64,000 nucleotides of DNA. It comes from Camarhynchus parvulus. Lineage: Eukaryota > Chordata > Aves > Passeriformes > Thraupidae. Each line of letters begins with the position of its first letter. Position 1 is the stretch's first letter. The notes under the pieces were generated by a model. The model was given only the letters and a program-made list of their open reading frames with translations. It did not search any database and had not been told where the DNA came from. Of this stretch, positions 52,858 to 64,000 are shown one piece after another. Location of the stretch: positions 7,354,501 to 7,418,500 of the forward strand of contig NC_044600.1 of assembly GCF_901933205.1 (NCBI RefSeq). The letters run 5' to 3'. A program made the translations under genes and the position numbers.

Positions 52858-55800
52858 GTACTTGGACCTTTCACCTTCTCGCTTTGCACGTAACCATCTT
52901 AATCTGCATGAAAGCCTTCTGCTCTTGGTCTGTGGTGTTAGTGCCTGGGGAGACTGCCCATCCCAGCCAGAAATGCTCAGTGTGCGTTCAGACATGCCAA
53001 TCCTGTGCCCCACATACCATCCATTAACGTCTGAGCTTTGCCTCCTGAAGCCTAGATGTGTTTTGGAGACAATGAATAATCTCGGGGGGAGGCAGCTCTG
53101 GCTTTTGAAGTGTTTTTCCAAACACTGGCAGCTTTGGAGTCACAAGATGCAATGTTTGAGGGAGAATTTAAGCATTTAGCTCATTAGGTCTGCAGTGTGC
53201 TCTAAATGCCAGAGGACTGCGTGGTTACAGGACAGATCCAGTAACTTTTCTTTGTATTCCCAACATCACAGCCTTGCCTGGCAGTGCCATGCTGGTAACT
53301 GCCCTGCACAAGAGCATTCTGTGAATGAGCACAACTGAGATTTAGGGGCAAGAGGGCTAAACAGCATCCTTGGGGATCTGTGCTAGGAACTGAAGCAGGT
53401 GCAGTGTGGGACTTGGCTCATGCATTGGGTAACCTGGGGAGGTGGCTGGCCCTTCAGCTGGCTCTGTCTGTGGTTCATTCCCCATTCCCCAGTGGGATAA
53501 TGTCACCAAAGGGACCTTGCTCTGGATGTGTTTTGCTTCAGTCTCAGGCATGGAATCTGCTCCCTGAGCTTCTGCCTGTCCTCATATATGCTGTCTTTGG
53601 TTGTTTTATGACTCAATATGTTTTACTTGGCTTTATGATGCTCATAGTGAGGCAAAAGCCATACTCACAGTGCTGTCAGTCCTGGCTCCATAGAAGACAA
53701 TGCCTCCCTGTTTTCCCAAAGGATAAGGGATACAATACATTTTAAAAGAAAGAGCTCCTGTTGCCCAGCTATAGCAGGGAGAGGGAAGAGTGGACACATA
53801 GGAGCTGTGAAACCATCAAGCTGATGTTGCTTCTCATTGCTAGAACTAAGGAGGAGAAGCTGATCTGCTCCCTTTCCTCTTCAGAGACTTATTTCTGGGT
53901 TTAAGTAGTCAAGAGGCTTCCTTATCAGAGTTTTAGGCAGCAACAGTAGGAAGCCTTGCTGGGGCCCAGCTTCTGGCAGCTGTGGTGGAATGATGCTGTG
54001 AATGGCATCACAGCCTCTTACTCGCTCTGCTCACGGCTGACACAGAGCCAGCACAGGCAGGACCTGCACAGCTGCCCTCTCCAAGGGCCACCACTCTGAG
54101 GAGACACAGTTTGGCAGAGAGTGGGAGAGCCCATAACTGCTCCCCCACTGAACAAACCCTCCAAGAGAAGCTGCTTGTAGGGAGTGCTCATGCTCTGACC
54201 CATCAAAGGTTGGCAGCCACTCGTTAGGATATGTCACCGCCTCTGAACCCTTCATGGGTGATAAGAGCATGTTTGGTCTTCCAAGGAAACTGCTCACTTG
54301 GCTTCTGCTGCTTGCCAGGGAACGGGTGCTACCTCTGCCCTCTCTCAGATAATTCTGTTTGTCATGCCTGGCAGCAGACCCAGCCCCTCCTTGCTGAGTG
54401 CAGAAGGGTAAAAGTGTGATCTGGTCCCAGGAGATAGAGATCTGAGGGGAAGTTTGAGGTGCAATTAAATTGTTTGTTGCAAAGATTTAATCCAGTTCTT
54501 GTCTTGTAAAAAATAACGAGAGGTTTGTTAACCAGCACGTGGGAAATTCTGACTTTAGGATGAAGTGTGTTTTTGTCTGTCAGTCTTGCTGAAGAATTGC
54601 TTTCCATGCCATGCAGAGCAGTGGCACAAGTCTCTTTGTTCAGATTCTCATTTGAGCAGGAATGTGGCTTTCCCAGCCTGAAAATGGGAGGCTGCCTGGC
54701 ATTTAATTAGTGGAAATTGTTAGTTTGGATCAATGCAGGACTATCACATGGATTCTAAACTGACTTAACCCTTTCACCGGTGCAGATGGCCAGATCCTGT
54801 TGCAAAGGTTGCGTACCCATGTGTGCACACAAACACACAGGGAAAAAGTAATGTCAGAAAAAATTATTGTCCAAGAGCTGCTGCTGTAGTTGTGGTGGTC
54901 AGAGCTTGTCCAGAGGGAAAGCACAAGCAGCTGGATGAGGTAAACTCATCAAGTTCTTTACTAGGAGGGTTTAGTCTAATTCCTCTGCTGGAGTGTGACA
55001 CAGGCTACAGAATTTGGTCGCTCGGAGTCTCTGTTGCCTTTTGTATATTCTGCTTGTAGGATTCCTTCAGAACCAGGACATGGTGCAAGAATGAAATGTT
55101 GTATCTCCTCGAGCTGCTACAATTCCTGCAGGTCCTGAGTGATACAAAAATTGTAGCCCATGTCAAATGAGACACGTTTGTTTTATCCTATGTCCCTGCC
55201 AGCTTCCCGTGCAGGAGCTGTAGGGGCCCAGCTTCATCATGTGCAATTTTAGATGCCTCTTCAAGGCATTATAGATGGACCTTTCAGTGAGCATGGTCCT
55301 GAGGCTCTTACCTCAGCACACAGGCTGGAAAAGGGCTGAAGCCAGATCATTCTGTCTCCTTGGGCCCTCCTACACCTTGGCATCTAAAATAAGATCAGTT
55401 GGCAACAGGAGGAGCCAATACATCTTCGTGTATCCTGTGGGAACACTCCTGCAGCTGCTGGGGTGGAGGGGTGACCCACAGGGCTGGATCAAACCAGAAG
55501 CAGATCAGGATGGGTTCCTTGCTCCCCTGCCCGCAGAGCCCATGTGAGAGCTGGACATCAGGTGGCACAGGAGCTGCTGCAGAGTGCCTGTTTCTTTACA
55601 ACACTCTGGAAATGTTGCATTTATTTGTGTTTCTCCCCTTGTCTGCTGTTGAGAGAGCAATAGAGAGGCTGCTATAGTTTCTTTCTTTCCCTTGCTCCCA
55701 AGGGGCTGTAGCAGGCTAGGAGGGAGGGTGATGGGGTAGTCTGATGTGTCTTGACATCCCTGGGGCCTGCTGGTGTCTCCCTCTGACTGCACTGCTGGCT

Positions 55801-57992
55801 TTGGAATTGTCCTGTGATGTGCCAGGACAAGACAGCAAGGTCTCAAAGCCTTCAGCTGTTCTGCTCTTGGCGCTGCCATTGTGGGGTTTGGGGTGGTGAC
55901 AGCCTTTGGCCAAGAAGCAGGGAGTCAAAAGTCCATTATGTGCCTGACACAGTTGCTTTGCTATAATTAGTACATTCTTCTTCTGAGGCAGATTTTGGAA
56001 GTGTCTGGAAAGGGTTATTTAGCAATTGGGTACCATAAGGAGCTTGAATTTAAGTAGCAAGGTCTTGAGTTGTTCTAAAGCTGTGAAACCTCTGTGATGT
56101 ACATGAAACTACTCCAGACTGTGTAAGCTGCAGATCTGTCCCATGCCTGGAGGAACGTTCATGTAGCCATCATTAAATAGACAAGTTGTAGATAACAGGC
56201 AGATTTAACACAGATACCAATGAAAGCTTACCTAGAAATGAAAACTTATACATCATCCTAAAATATGGATCTTAAGTAAAAAATTTTGATGTCTGTGTCT
56301 GAGAATATTGTCCCATCTTTGACTGCTGTCTTTTGGTAGCAACCAGAAGAAATCTGGGAAAATTAAATCCTAGTGCTGAGAGTGGATGCCCACTAGCATA
56401 GGCAAAGGATGTGTGCATGTCTGAGGGCAGTTTTGCAAATGCAATTTCTTCTCATTTACTTTTTTAATATTAAAACCACCCAAAAGCAACCATGTGAGTA
56501 GAGATAGGATGGAGTAATGTTTTGCCTGGAAGTATGTTGCTTAACATTTCTCAGATGAGCAGTCTCCTATAGCAAATTAAAGTGAAACCTGTTTCTAGAT
56601 AGCAACAAACTGTTGCAAGCTTTCACTTACATTCTGTTGTGTGTTGAACTTCATAACTCTTTAAAATCTCTTTACTTGTGTCCTTCCTTCCGAGTATTGT
56701 GTGTTTGTAGCTTTAACCCTTCATTAGCCAAACCTTCTCCATTACCTACCATTCATTTGTGACCTATTAAAATAAAAGTAGGAGTGATAACCCTATTTTT
56801 CAGCCATTGCTTTGCTACATGATACAGACTAACAACTAGTCAGAAATGACCTGATTCTGCATGACTTCCACGTGCGTAAATCTCATTGACGTCAATGGGA
56901 GTGTTACGTGCAAAAGGACTGCGGGGCATAATTAAAAAGGACCCTTTTCTATCACAATGTGGAGAAAAAAATGTGGTTTCTTACTTGGGTACAATGAAAA
57001 GCTGTAAATCATTAGAAACATTCCTGTCTCTTAAGAACCTGACATACTACTTTGCTGTTGAGACATGCTTGGATGAATGATGAGTAACTCACTGAGAAAA
57101 GTTCCTGAGTTGGGTTAATGCTTTTTACCAAGTCCGATCATGAAACAGGTTTGACGGGCTGGAAGAAGCCCGGTGGTGTGATAGAATGAAAAGAAGGGAT
57201 TTGTCAATGGCTTTTTCCACTGTTAATAATGAGTGAGCAGAATTTGACTGATGTAGGCCACCTTCTCTAAAGTGGGATCTGGTCCAAATCTGCTGGTGGT
57301 GGGCTGTGCCTCTGGTGTGAGCGGTGGAGAATCAGGCCTGGTCTTGACCATGTTGCTCGGCCTCTCTACTAACAAGTGGAAATGCATTTTACTGTGAATG
57401 TAAAGTTATGTGTGTAATTGGCAACAGCTACAGCTTTACCATCTGGACACATGGGTTAGCTGCACAGTGTACACGCTTCCACACATGCACACATACATGT
57501 AGGCAGGTGTTGAACCAGAGGCAAGCATCCATTTTGTTTCCATGGCATTTGTTGCTTATGCTAATCTTCTTGGGTTTTAAATAGTCATCTACTATATTTT
57601 TCCTGTTTGTTTTGGGGTTTTTAATGCTTGTTGCCTGCAACTGCTCTTTGTAGCATCCTGTCCAGGTGATCACCTCTCCCCTTCCTTTTCCCAGTGCTTT
57701 TTTCTCCCTCTGTACCCAAGTCAGTCCTGCTGAAAAGCTCCTTAGCATCTCTCCTCTTTCTGGACTCTGCCCCTCCTCCTGGTGCATTTACTAACTGCTC
57801 ACCTAGTGAAGCTGTTGTTTCACCTCCTACTTGTAGTGTGACTTAGCTGCTCTTCTCTTTCCTGTCTGGCTAAGTTGATAGAGTTGCAGGTGATTTGCAG
57901 CCAAGACCCCCTGTTATTTATTGCATGCTTGACCTACAGATCTGGGCCCCTTTATTTACTCCACTTGTCTTTAATGACTCCCTTATCCACAG
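52858..57992 (+). other. MBNL3: MBNL3 intron 5 (5.1 kb)
   Basis: The first 100 bp or so (TACTTGGACCTTTCACC..) may belong to the conserved block around the cassette exon. An old palindromic repeat with a perfect CRE-like centre lies at 56845-56915. No coding sequence is recognisable in the rest. Confidence 0.75.
56845..56915. repeat. Ancient palindromic repeat with a central TGACGTCA
   Basis: CCTGATTCTGCATGACTTCC leads into a perfect 14-bp palindrome CATTGACGTCAATG (56884-56897) with weaker outer arms (CACGTGCGTAA on the left, GTTACGTGC on the right). This is the form of the sauropsid palindromic elements seen at 11445 and 52226. The stretch to about 57345, ending GAATCAGGCCTGG, may contain more of the same kind of repeat. 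The centre happens to be a full CREB-type site. Confidence 0.5.
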
Positions 57993-58143
57993 GCCCTGCC
58001 GCCTGGTGCACTTCAACCTTTACCAAAGAGGCCAGCACTTGAAAAAAACAATGGTGCCACCACAGTCTTTAACCCAAGCGTTTTCCACTACCAACAGGCT
58101 CTAGCCAACATGCAGTTGCAACAGCCTACATTCATCCCTACAG
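57993..58143 (+). CDS. MBNL3: MBNL3 151-nt exon: second half of NLS and C-terminal region
   Basis: The exon encodes residues 278-327 and the first base of codon 328. It starts [18 protein letters not shown], carrying the second basic cluster (PKRP) of the split nuclear signal. [19 protein letters not shown] and [13 protein letters not shown] follow, conserved across the family. The acceptor is CCTTATCCACAG/GCC. The donor ACAG/GTAAGT is near consensus and leaves phase 1. This exon splices either to the 36-nt exon, to the 95-nt exon or to the terminal exon, all of which have acceptors reading sensibly from phase 1. Confidence 0.93.
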
Positions 58144-60382
58144 GTAAGTGTCTCCTTGCTTTCCCATCATCATGGTTGTTTATTTTATGACCTTGGTGTT
58201 CAGCTAATGAGCAGTTTTGTAAGAGTCTTTAGCAAAAGAATATTGGTGTGTAGTTTCATGTTAAAAATGGATGAAAAATTAACATCTGTTGTTTGACTTT
58301 TTTCCCTTCACCTACTACAATGTAGAGCTTTTCACATGTAAAGATCCTTCTTAGCCCTTTTTGTGTGGTTTGGGGTTTTTTTTAAGCAGTCAAACTAAGA
58401 AAAATGTCTGCATGTTTCTTGAATTCATACTTTCTGTTTTTCCTCCTTATGGTTCAACTGGTTAATCCCAAATTAATTCTTTGACTCTTGTGTAGTGCTC
58501 TTTTGGACTCATGTTAAAATGTCTATAGACGTCTATGGCAGCTCTTTTGAGGCTGTAGGCACCTCCCTGAGCTTGTATCTCACTGACCTACATATTGCAG
58601 CAGCTGTGATGTTTATAGAGGGAATGGTTAGTCTTTAGTAAATACAAATTATATAATCCTCTTTAAAGGCATATATTTCCCTCTTCCTTGTCTTTTGACC
58701 AGTACAATACCCTAAGCTTTTTAAAAGCAATTTAACTCCCAGCTTTTATTGTACCTTTAAGGTCTCAGAGTTAAATTGAAAGATGCAGTTCAGTAATTCT
58801 TATAGAACTGGAAATATTAATATGGCAGATGTGACTGTCTTCTGACTGGCCAATTAACTGCAGCCAAATGGAAAACAAAACCTGCTTGGAGTGGAAAGTA
58901 TTATAAGTGGCTGAATTAGGAATATTCCAGATAGCTCATATTTTAGTATCATTATTATCATTCAGAGTATTATAGGAAAATTAATGCCCTGTGTTTTTAA
59001 TGTTTAATGCTGTATTTACTTGTCAGATAATACTTTAAAAAATACACAGAGTGTTTCTCTGGGCTGACCCCTGGAGGTGAACACACAGTAGACTTGCACC
59101 TTGGCACTGTTGTTCTTTGGAGTCAGGGGAAAAGCTTTAGAGACAATCTGGTCCTGAGAGCAAAGTGGAGTGTAGGTCCAGGGGGCAGGGACCTAAACCC
59201 TGTCCTTGTGTGGCCTTTCTGTTATGAGAGCCCTTGGAAACACTCAGAACTCAGCAGCTACCAAGATGTTTTTCCAGGGAAGCAGAATCTCATGCAGAGA
59301 TGGAGTAGTAGCCTTTTACCTTGTGCTCTGCAAAACCTTGGAAAGGCTGGGCTGAGCTGACCTTCCCACAGCTCTGGAAGGTGCCAAGTGAAATACTTCT
59401 TCAGGAAAAATGGACACCTTGGGGAATGCCAAGTCCCCAGCTGGCTACACACTGCTCCTCCTCAAGGTCACAGTTGCCAAAGTTGACATAAGGACAGGCA
59501 TTTCTCATGGAGCACCATAGATCAGCTGTGCCCAGCCCTCGCTGCGCTGGTACCGGGCTCACGGCAATGAAATTACACACAGGGCTGATCCATAACAGGG
59601 CTGCTTACTGGCACCTGCTCTGTCTGAAGACATTAATGCTGGGCAGAGCAGCAAATTTCCAGTCAGAGGACAGGTCTGTGATGAATTTATGTTACACATC
59701 AGGCTCCAGCTCTGGGCTCAGCCTTGGCAGTGCTCAGGAAGGCAAAGCAGAGAGATGGCATGTCGCAGCTCTCGCTGTGGGGAGGGAAGGGAGCTGTTGC
59801 TTTTCTTAGTATCTCCTGTTCAGTTGTTGAGAGATCAGCATCATGGGTTGCCATGGCAGGGGGGAGTCGGGCTGTCTCTTGAAAATGGCATCACCACTGC
59901 AATTTTTTCGAGTCCAGAAAAATAAATGCCTCTTTCAGCTTAAACTAGAGACTTTGAATCACGGTCCCTGGTCGCGGGAGTAAATTGCTTTTGGAAAGTC
60001 AATTTTAACATGAGTGTGACATTCTTCTAAGGGCAATTTGTTTTCTGTTGACACGATCAGAAAGAAATCAGCATACCCAATACCCAAAAAATCCCAAACA
60101 ACCCTGATTTCTGGGATCAATCATATCATTTAATACCAAGGTGGGAGGAGTTTTTTCTCCACTATCCAAGAATTAAAGAATTAATTTGGTTTGCTATGAT
60201 CTCTTTAAACTGAGTTTAAACTATTGATGTACCAATATGCAGAATCTGGTTGCATGTGCTTAAATACTGAATGCTGCAAAGAAAATACCTGCTTTTTAGT
60301 TAAAGTGATATCTAACACTGAAGCTTCACTAATGAAATATCCCTTTTGTTCATCTTTCCACGCTTCAATGCATGGTGTGCAG
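58144..60382 (+). other. MBNL3: MBNL3 intron 6 (2.2 kb)
   Basis: AT-rich and without a recognisable gene or repeat. Before the next exon a branch-like CACTAAT (about 60327-60333) and a pyrimidine stretch (60341-60360) sit at ordinary distances. Confidence 0.75.
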
Positions 60383-60418
60383 GGTCAGTTCTGTGCATGA
60401 CACCCACTGCAAGCGTTG
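60383..60418 (+). CDS. MBNL3: MBNL3 36-nt cassette exon
   Basis: The exon runs from phase 1 to phase 1 and inserts 12 residues, GSVLCMTPTASV, before the valine that starts the next block. The paralogues have the same alternative 36-nt exon with the core ILCM.P (family knowledge). The acceptor is ATGGTGTGCAG/GGT and the donor GTTG/GTAGGT. Skipping or including it leaves the frame unchanged. The exon is too short to be found as an open frame. It is identified by splice sites, phase and protein match together. Confidence 0.88.
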
Positions 60419-62500
60419 GTAGGTTTTTCTACACAAACTTCTCAACTTTTCCTAATCTGAAAGAGACTGCAAGTTAGTATGCATCAGTGAGAACCTGGGT
60501 GGCTGAGTGGTGTGACTGTCTATCTGCTGTCTTCTTTGAGGCTTAAATGGTTGTATCCCTTTTAATTTCTGTGCAGTGTTTCATGTGACTTACAATAAGA
60601 GAATCCAAGGTGATGTGTTCCCACCCCTATTTAGTTCTGCTTTAAAGACAAGAATCTGTCACTTAAATGTCTTTACAACCCATTTAAGTCATCTGACACA
60701 AGGAAATAGAAGTGGGAGGATCCTGTTGGCTTATTTTTGTTTTATTTTGTATCAAGCAACAGGCGGACTTAAGTTTGGATTTTTAGTTGTCCTTCTGAGG
60801 ATATTTTAGGAGACTGGTTTAACAAGGTGCTCAGGAGGAGCACATCTGGGGTCAACCCCTCTGCCAGAGCAGGGTGCTGCTTGTAAAGCAAGAGAAGCAG
60901 GGTTTGGACCGTGGACTGGCTGGAGAGTCATCTCTGTAGAACAGTGTTAGGTGTGCAGATACAGGAGATCATAGGGAGGTACCACTGCAAGTGCACGTGG
61001 GATAAAGGGAGGCAGTGAGTATGTGCTCATTAGTGCTGCAGGGATCCACTCTGTTCAGGCTCAGCATCTGGGTCTTGATGAAACCTCTGCAGGCCTTTGA
61101 GGACCTTCTCCTCTTGTCTACAGCTGCTGGGCACAGCAGGGCAGGTGAAAGCTGAGCTTTCATCCTCTAGCCAAGGTTATGCAAGACTACCAGCATCCAG
61201 GTGTGTGCCTGCTTTAGCCAGAGGGAGAGAGGCAGGAGCCCTGGGGGGATGCAAAGCTTTCCAAGAGCAGGCCTGGAAGCTCTGGCATGAATGGCTTAAA
61301 CACTCTGCTCTTGAACCTGCCTATCCCTGTAGTACAGGGAGGACACATTGCTTGCATGACAGGGAGCTGAGTCCCTCAAATGCACCTCTGCCTGTAGGAA
61401 ACCCCAACCCACACGTTCCAACATCTCGTGGCCGGAGTGTTCCCAGCCACAGGCACACGCTCCTTCCCTGCTGGGGCTGGCCGTGGTTGCTGGGGTGGAG
61501 GGGAAGGCAAGTCTGCTTCCCCACCGCATGTTTGTGGGGATGGCTGGGCCTTCCAGGGGGCTCCTCGACCCCACAAGTCCCCCTTGGGTTTGGGGGATGC
61601 CCGTGTGTGCACCAGAGCATCCCTTCCAGCACTGTGCTCTGCGGGACGTGCAGCTTCAGGAGGCTGCCAAGCTCCCTGCTGCCGTGTTGTCCTTTCGGAT
61701 GCTCTTCCTGCAAATTGTAGCTGTTCAGATGCATTTGTGTATTTTTCCCCTCTCTGTCCCTTCCCCTCTCCATCCCCCCACCCTGCAAGAGGGGAGTTTT
61801 GCCAAATCCTATAGAATTAGGGTGGAAAGGGAGCATGCTGAATTTGTACAGAGAGCTCAGTCTGCCAGCCGCTCGTTTGCCGTGCCTCCAGCTCTGTCCC
61901 GTGCCAAAACATTGTCCCTGCTAGAGAGAGGCGAGAAAACCTGGTGGAAGGGCTGCGGCAGCCGCTGCAAAGTGCATCATGTACCTCTGGTTGCTGGCGG
62001 GGACGGGGTGGGGAGGGAAGGGGACAAGCTTTCCCAGGCGGGCGGGAGGGTGCGCTTGCCAAAATGTCCCCACCCAAAGGAACGTGCACTGGCTGTGTCT
62101 AACTCCCCACGGGTGCGAGCTGACGTGGGCTTTTGCTAGCACACCCATCCTCTCCCCCCTTTGGAAATTTGGCCCTCGGAGTCTAATACATCATTGTTCT
62201 GCTTATAAATGTACTAAGTGTTGAGAATGTTTTGGTTTTTTCCTTAATTATAATTGTAATTGGCTTTTCCCCTTCTCTCTTGTTTATTTTTTTTCCCAAC
62301 GCTGTCTTGCTTTGCACTGTGATTGCATGCTGCGCCCCGATGTGTCCTTCATGACGATGTCACATGGCTTGTTGCTGTGATTCCTGCCACGCCCCCAAAT
62401 CCACCACATATTGCCATGGTTACATAAAACCAACCAAACAAACAAAATATATATACGCTCCACCCTCCTGTATGTCGCTTCCATGGTTCCCTTCCGAAAG
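60419..62500 (+). other. MBNL3: MBNL3 intron 7 (2.1 kb)
   Basis: A moderately GC- and CpG-rich stretch at about 61400-62130 explains the overlapping long open frames there on both strands (207, 218 and 171 codons). None resembles a protein. The last 275 nt form an AG-free regulatory tract. Confidence 0.75.
62226..62498 (+). promoter_or_regulatory. MBNL3: AG exclusion zone with YGCY cluster upstream of the 95-nt exon
   Basis: No AG occurs for 273 nt between AG at 62224-62225 and the acceptor at 62499-62500. The only strong polypyrimidine tract (TTCCCCTTCTCTC..TTTTTTTTCCC, 62266-62297) is more than 200 nt from the exon and follows AT-rich branch-like sequence (CTTAATTATAATTG). This implies a branch point at roughly -205 to -265. 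About ten YGCY motifs (for example 62300-62303 CGCT, and a CGCC in TGCTGCGCCCC) fill the space between. The arrangement matches that before the 54-nt exon and suggests muscleblind autoregulation of this exon too. Confidence 0.72.
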
Positions 62501-62595
62501 TGCCCATGATGCACGGTGCTACGCCCACCACTGTGTCTGCAGCAACAACTCCTGCCACCAGCGTCCCCTTCGCTGCAACAGCTACCGCCAATCAG
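62501..62595 (+). CDS. MBNL3: MBNL3 95-nt exon: conserved C-terminal block
   Basis: The exon takes phase 1 to phase 0 and completes a valine codon, then encodes [20 protein letters not shown] and [11 protein letters not shown] (residues 328-359). The block is almost identical among vertebrate muscleblind-like proteins. The acceptor CTTCCGAAAG/TGC lacks an adjacent pyrimidine tract, and the donor ATCAG/GTTTGG is weak. Since 95 is not a multiple of three, skipping this exon shifts the terminal exon into another frame. Confidence 0.93.
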
Positions 62596-63966
62596 GTTTG
62601 GCCCTTTCAATGGCTTTCTTTCACGTGTTCAGATCTTGAGGACCGGGCGAGGGCTGGTCCCACAGATGCAGCGTGTGCGTGTGTGCGAGCGTGAGGCCGG
62701 GGATGGAGAGGGGCCGCTCCTGCCTGCCCGGCCGGAGCGTAGGGATGGGCGATTGGCAGGGCCGCAGGCTCTCCTCCAAAACCACACCTTCCCCGGCTCC
62801 TCAAAAACAACGGGCGGTGAATCTGCCGAGCGTAGAGTCACGCAACCCCTGCAGCGCTTCTGCTTTCAGTCTCAAGCAGAAATACCACCCTGAGCATCCT
62901 TCCCTATGGTATTTTGGCTTGTTCTCTCTGGACTGGAAAGTGGAAGTGGAAATATAAAGTGGCTTCCCCCCACCACCACAAAATTGGGCTCTGAAAACTA
63001 CCAAAAAATCCCCAAACAACCAAAAAGCAAAAATCGGTGGTGAGACTGTGAAGTGTACAGTTTTTTTTATGCCAATAGCATGTCACCCATCCCTACAGAG
63101 AGGACTCTGGATGTGCAGTACGTGCCATTGTAGCACTGCCATAAGTGTACAGGATTCCATGCATGTGTGCCAAGCCATAATTCTCTCCAGAACTTTCCTC
63201 TGAAGATACTGAGTGTGATGGCTGCTTCTGCACCAGTCCTGAACTGTATATGCACAACCTGTCCTAGTGATGCGTCCTGATAATTTGGTGTGACACAACT
63301 TCTCCCGGTTAGACCAGAGACATTTCAAACACTTTTCAAAAAATATTTCCCCCAGGACTAATTTTAGCGTTTTTATTTGTCATGCTCTCAGGTTTAGAGC
63401 TATTGCAAAGGAATGAGGGTGTCAGTTTGCTCTGTAGGAGGCTGTTATCCATGCTGAATACCAGTAATATCTCTGGGGGCATCCTCTAGGCTTTTGCTGG
63501 TGTGAGGTCATGAGGATTTCAGTAGGAATTTTGCCTGCATAAGTCCTAGGCAGTGTTTTACTGCTTGCAATAGGAATTGCCAGTCTTTTTCTGTGCTTTG
63601 TTGTTATTTTCAGGTAGAGCAGGTCTTACTCAGACTTGTATTGGTCATGAGAGGAAAGCAGAAATTGCTGTGCAGCGTTGCTCTGTGGCTGTGTGAGTCC
63701 TGTTTGAGCCAGATAGTTTCAGGGCATTTCTGTTTTACTTGTAGTCTATGGAGTCAAAATCCCAGTACAATCACCAGCTACTCCACAAGGCATCAGTAGT
63801 GGTGCAGCTACATTGTATTTAATGTGTAGCAAAATAAAGGCTTGGGAGTGGATCCTGTTTTATAAGACACTGATGTACATATTAATCTGATGCTGAAGAC
63901 AGAATGAACAGCCTGATCTCAAGGCAATGTTTTAATGTGTTGTGTTCTTTGTTTTTTTTGCTGTAG
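62596..63966 (+). other. MBNL3: MBNL3 intron 8 (1.4 kb)
   Basis: The intron starts with a CpG-rich stretch (about 62636-62840) just after the 95-nt exon and is AT-rich afterwards. It ends TTTGTTTTTTTTGCTGTAG/ATA, a strong polypyrimidine tract and acceptor. No further exon was recognised inside it. Confidence 0.75.
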
Positions 63967-64000
63967 ATATCCCAGTTATCAGTAGATGAACTGAGTAGCA
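63967..64000 (+). CDS. MBNL3: MBNL3 terminal exon (5' part only, cut by window end)
   Basis: From the 95-nt exon (phase 0) it reads ISQLSVDELSS, matching the C-terminal start of the long MBNL3 isoform. If the 95-nt exon is skipped, phase 1 entry reads DIPVISR and stops at TGA within the window, giving a short C-terminus. The rest of the long-isoform tail, its stop codon and the 3' UTR lie beyond position 64000. Confidence 0.85.
   Translation, partial: MSQLSVDELSS

Larger units (their letters stand above)
13612..64000 (+). other. MBNL3: MBNL3 gene, muscleblind-like splicing regulator 3 (3' end outside window)
   Basis: The gene encodes a nuclear/cytoplasmic RNA-binding protein that binds YGCY motifs and regulates alternative splicing, polyadenylation and mRNA localisation (family knowledge). 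Joined exons give at least 370 residues for the form with the 54-nt and 95-nt exons and without the 36-nt exon. Four CCCH fingers lie at residues 19-38, 53-70, 182-201 and 218-235, spaced C-X7-C-X6-C-X3-H (fingers 1 and 3) and C-X7-C-X4-C-X3-H (2 and 4), exactly as in the family. I assign MBNL3 rather than MBNL1 or MBNL2 from [32 protein letters not shown], a CRYAH finger 3 and a terminal exon beginning ISQLSVDELSS. The start is the first in-frame ATG. The last exon and 3' UTR continue past 64000. Confidence 0.93.

Noticed and set aside
61483..62139. 218-codon open frame on the plus strand, with other long frames on both strands
   Set aside because: The region is GC-rich, which lowers stop-codon frequency. 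Several mutually overlapping frames are equally open and none resembles a protein.
14738..63999. Assignment of the gene to MBNL2 or MBNL1
   Set aside because: [16 protein letters not shown], the [16 protein letters not shown] block, CRYAH in finger 3 and the ISQLSVDEL terminal exon fit MBNL3 better than either paralogue.

Overview
This is vertebrate nuclear DNA, most likely from a bird. The genes are split by long introns, and there are no bacterial-style operons. The only clear long interspersed element is a CR1 LINE 3' end (about 51240-51512), the commonest LINE of birds and other sauropsids; no mammalian Alu- or L1-like sequence was seen. I cannot name the species.

The window holds one recognisable protein-coding gene, on the + strand: the muscleblind-like splicing regulator MBNL3. 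I reconstructed it exon by exon from conserved protein blocks with matching GT/AG splice sites and reading phase. The exons are 14738-14911, 40546-40710, 48628-48828, 50257-50493, 52804-52857, 57993-58143, 60383-60418, 62501-62595 and 63967 onward, the last cut by the window end. Exons 1-2 encode the first pair of CCCH zinc fingers. Exon 3 is the linker and exon 4 the second zinc-finger pair. The 54-nt exon with the following 151-nt exon supplies two basic clusters of a nuclear localisation signal. The 36-nt and 95-nt exons and the terminal exon make alternative C-termini.

Layout: 1-13600 is gene-free flanking DNA with ancient and simple repeats. About 13612-13870 is a CpG island, the presumed promoter. 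About 13871-14737 is the AT-rich presumed 5' UTR. The gene then runs to the right edge, with a 25.6 kb first intron.

No undescribed gene system is visible. The most interesting signals concern RNA processing. The exon 2 splice donor lies in a 38-bp tandem triplication that copies the donor three times. The 54-nt and 95-nt cassette exons are preceded by AG-free tracts of 189 and 273 nt, rich in muscleblind-type YGCY motifs; these imply distant branch points and probable autoregulation. Skipping the 95-nt exon switches the C-terminal reading frame. The long open frames elsewhere have no recognisable protein character and are treated as chance.
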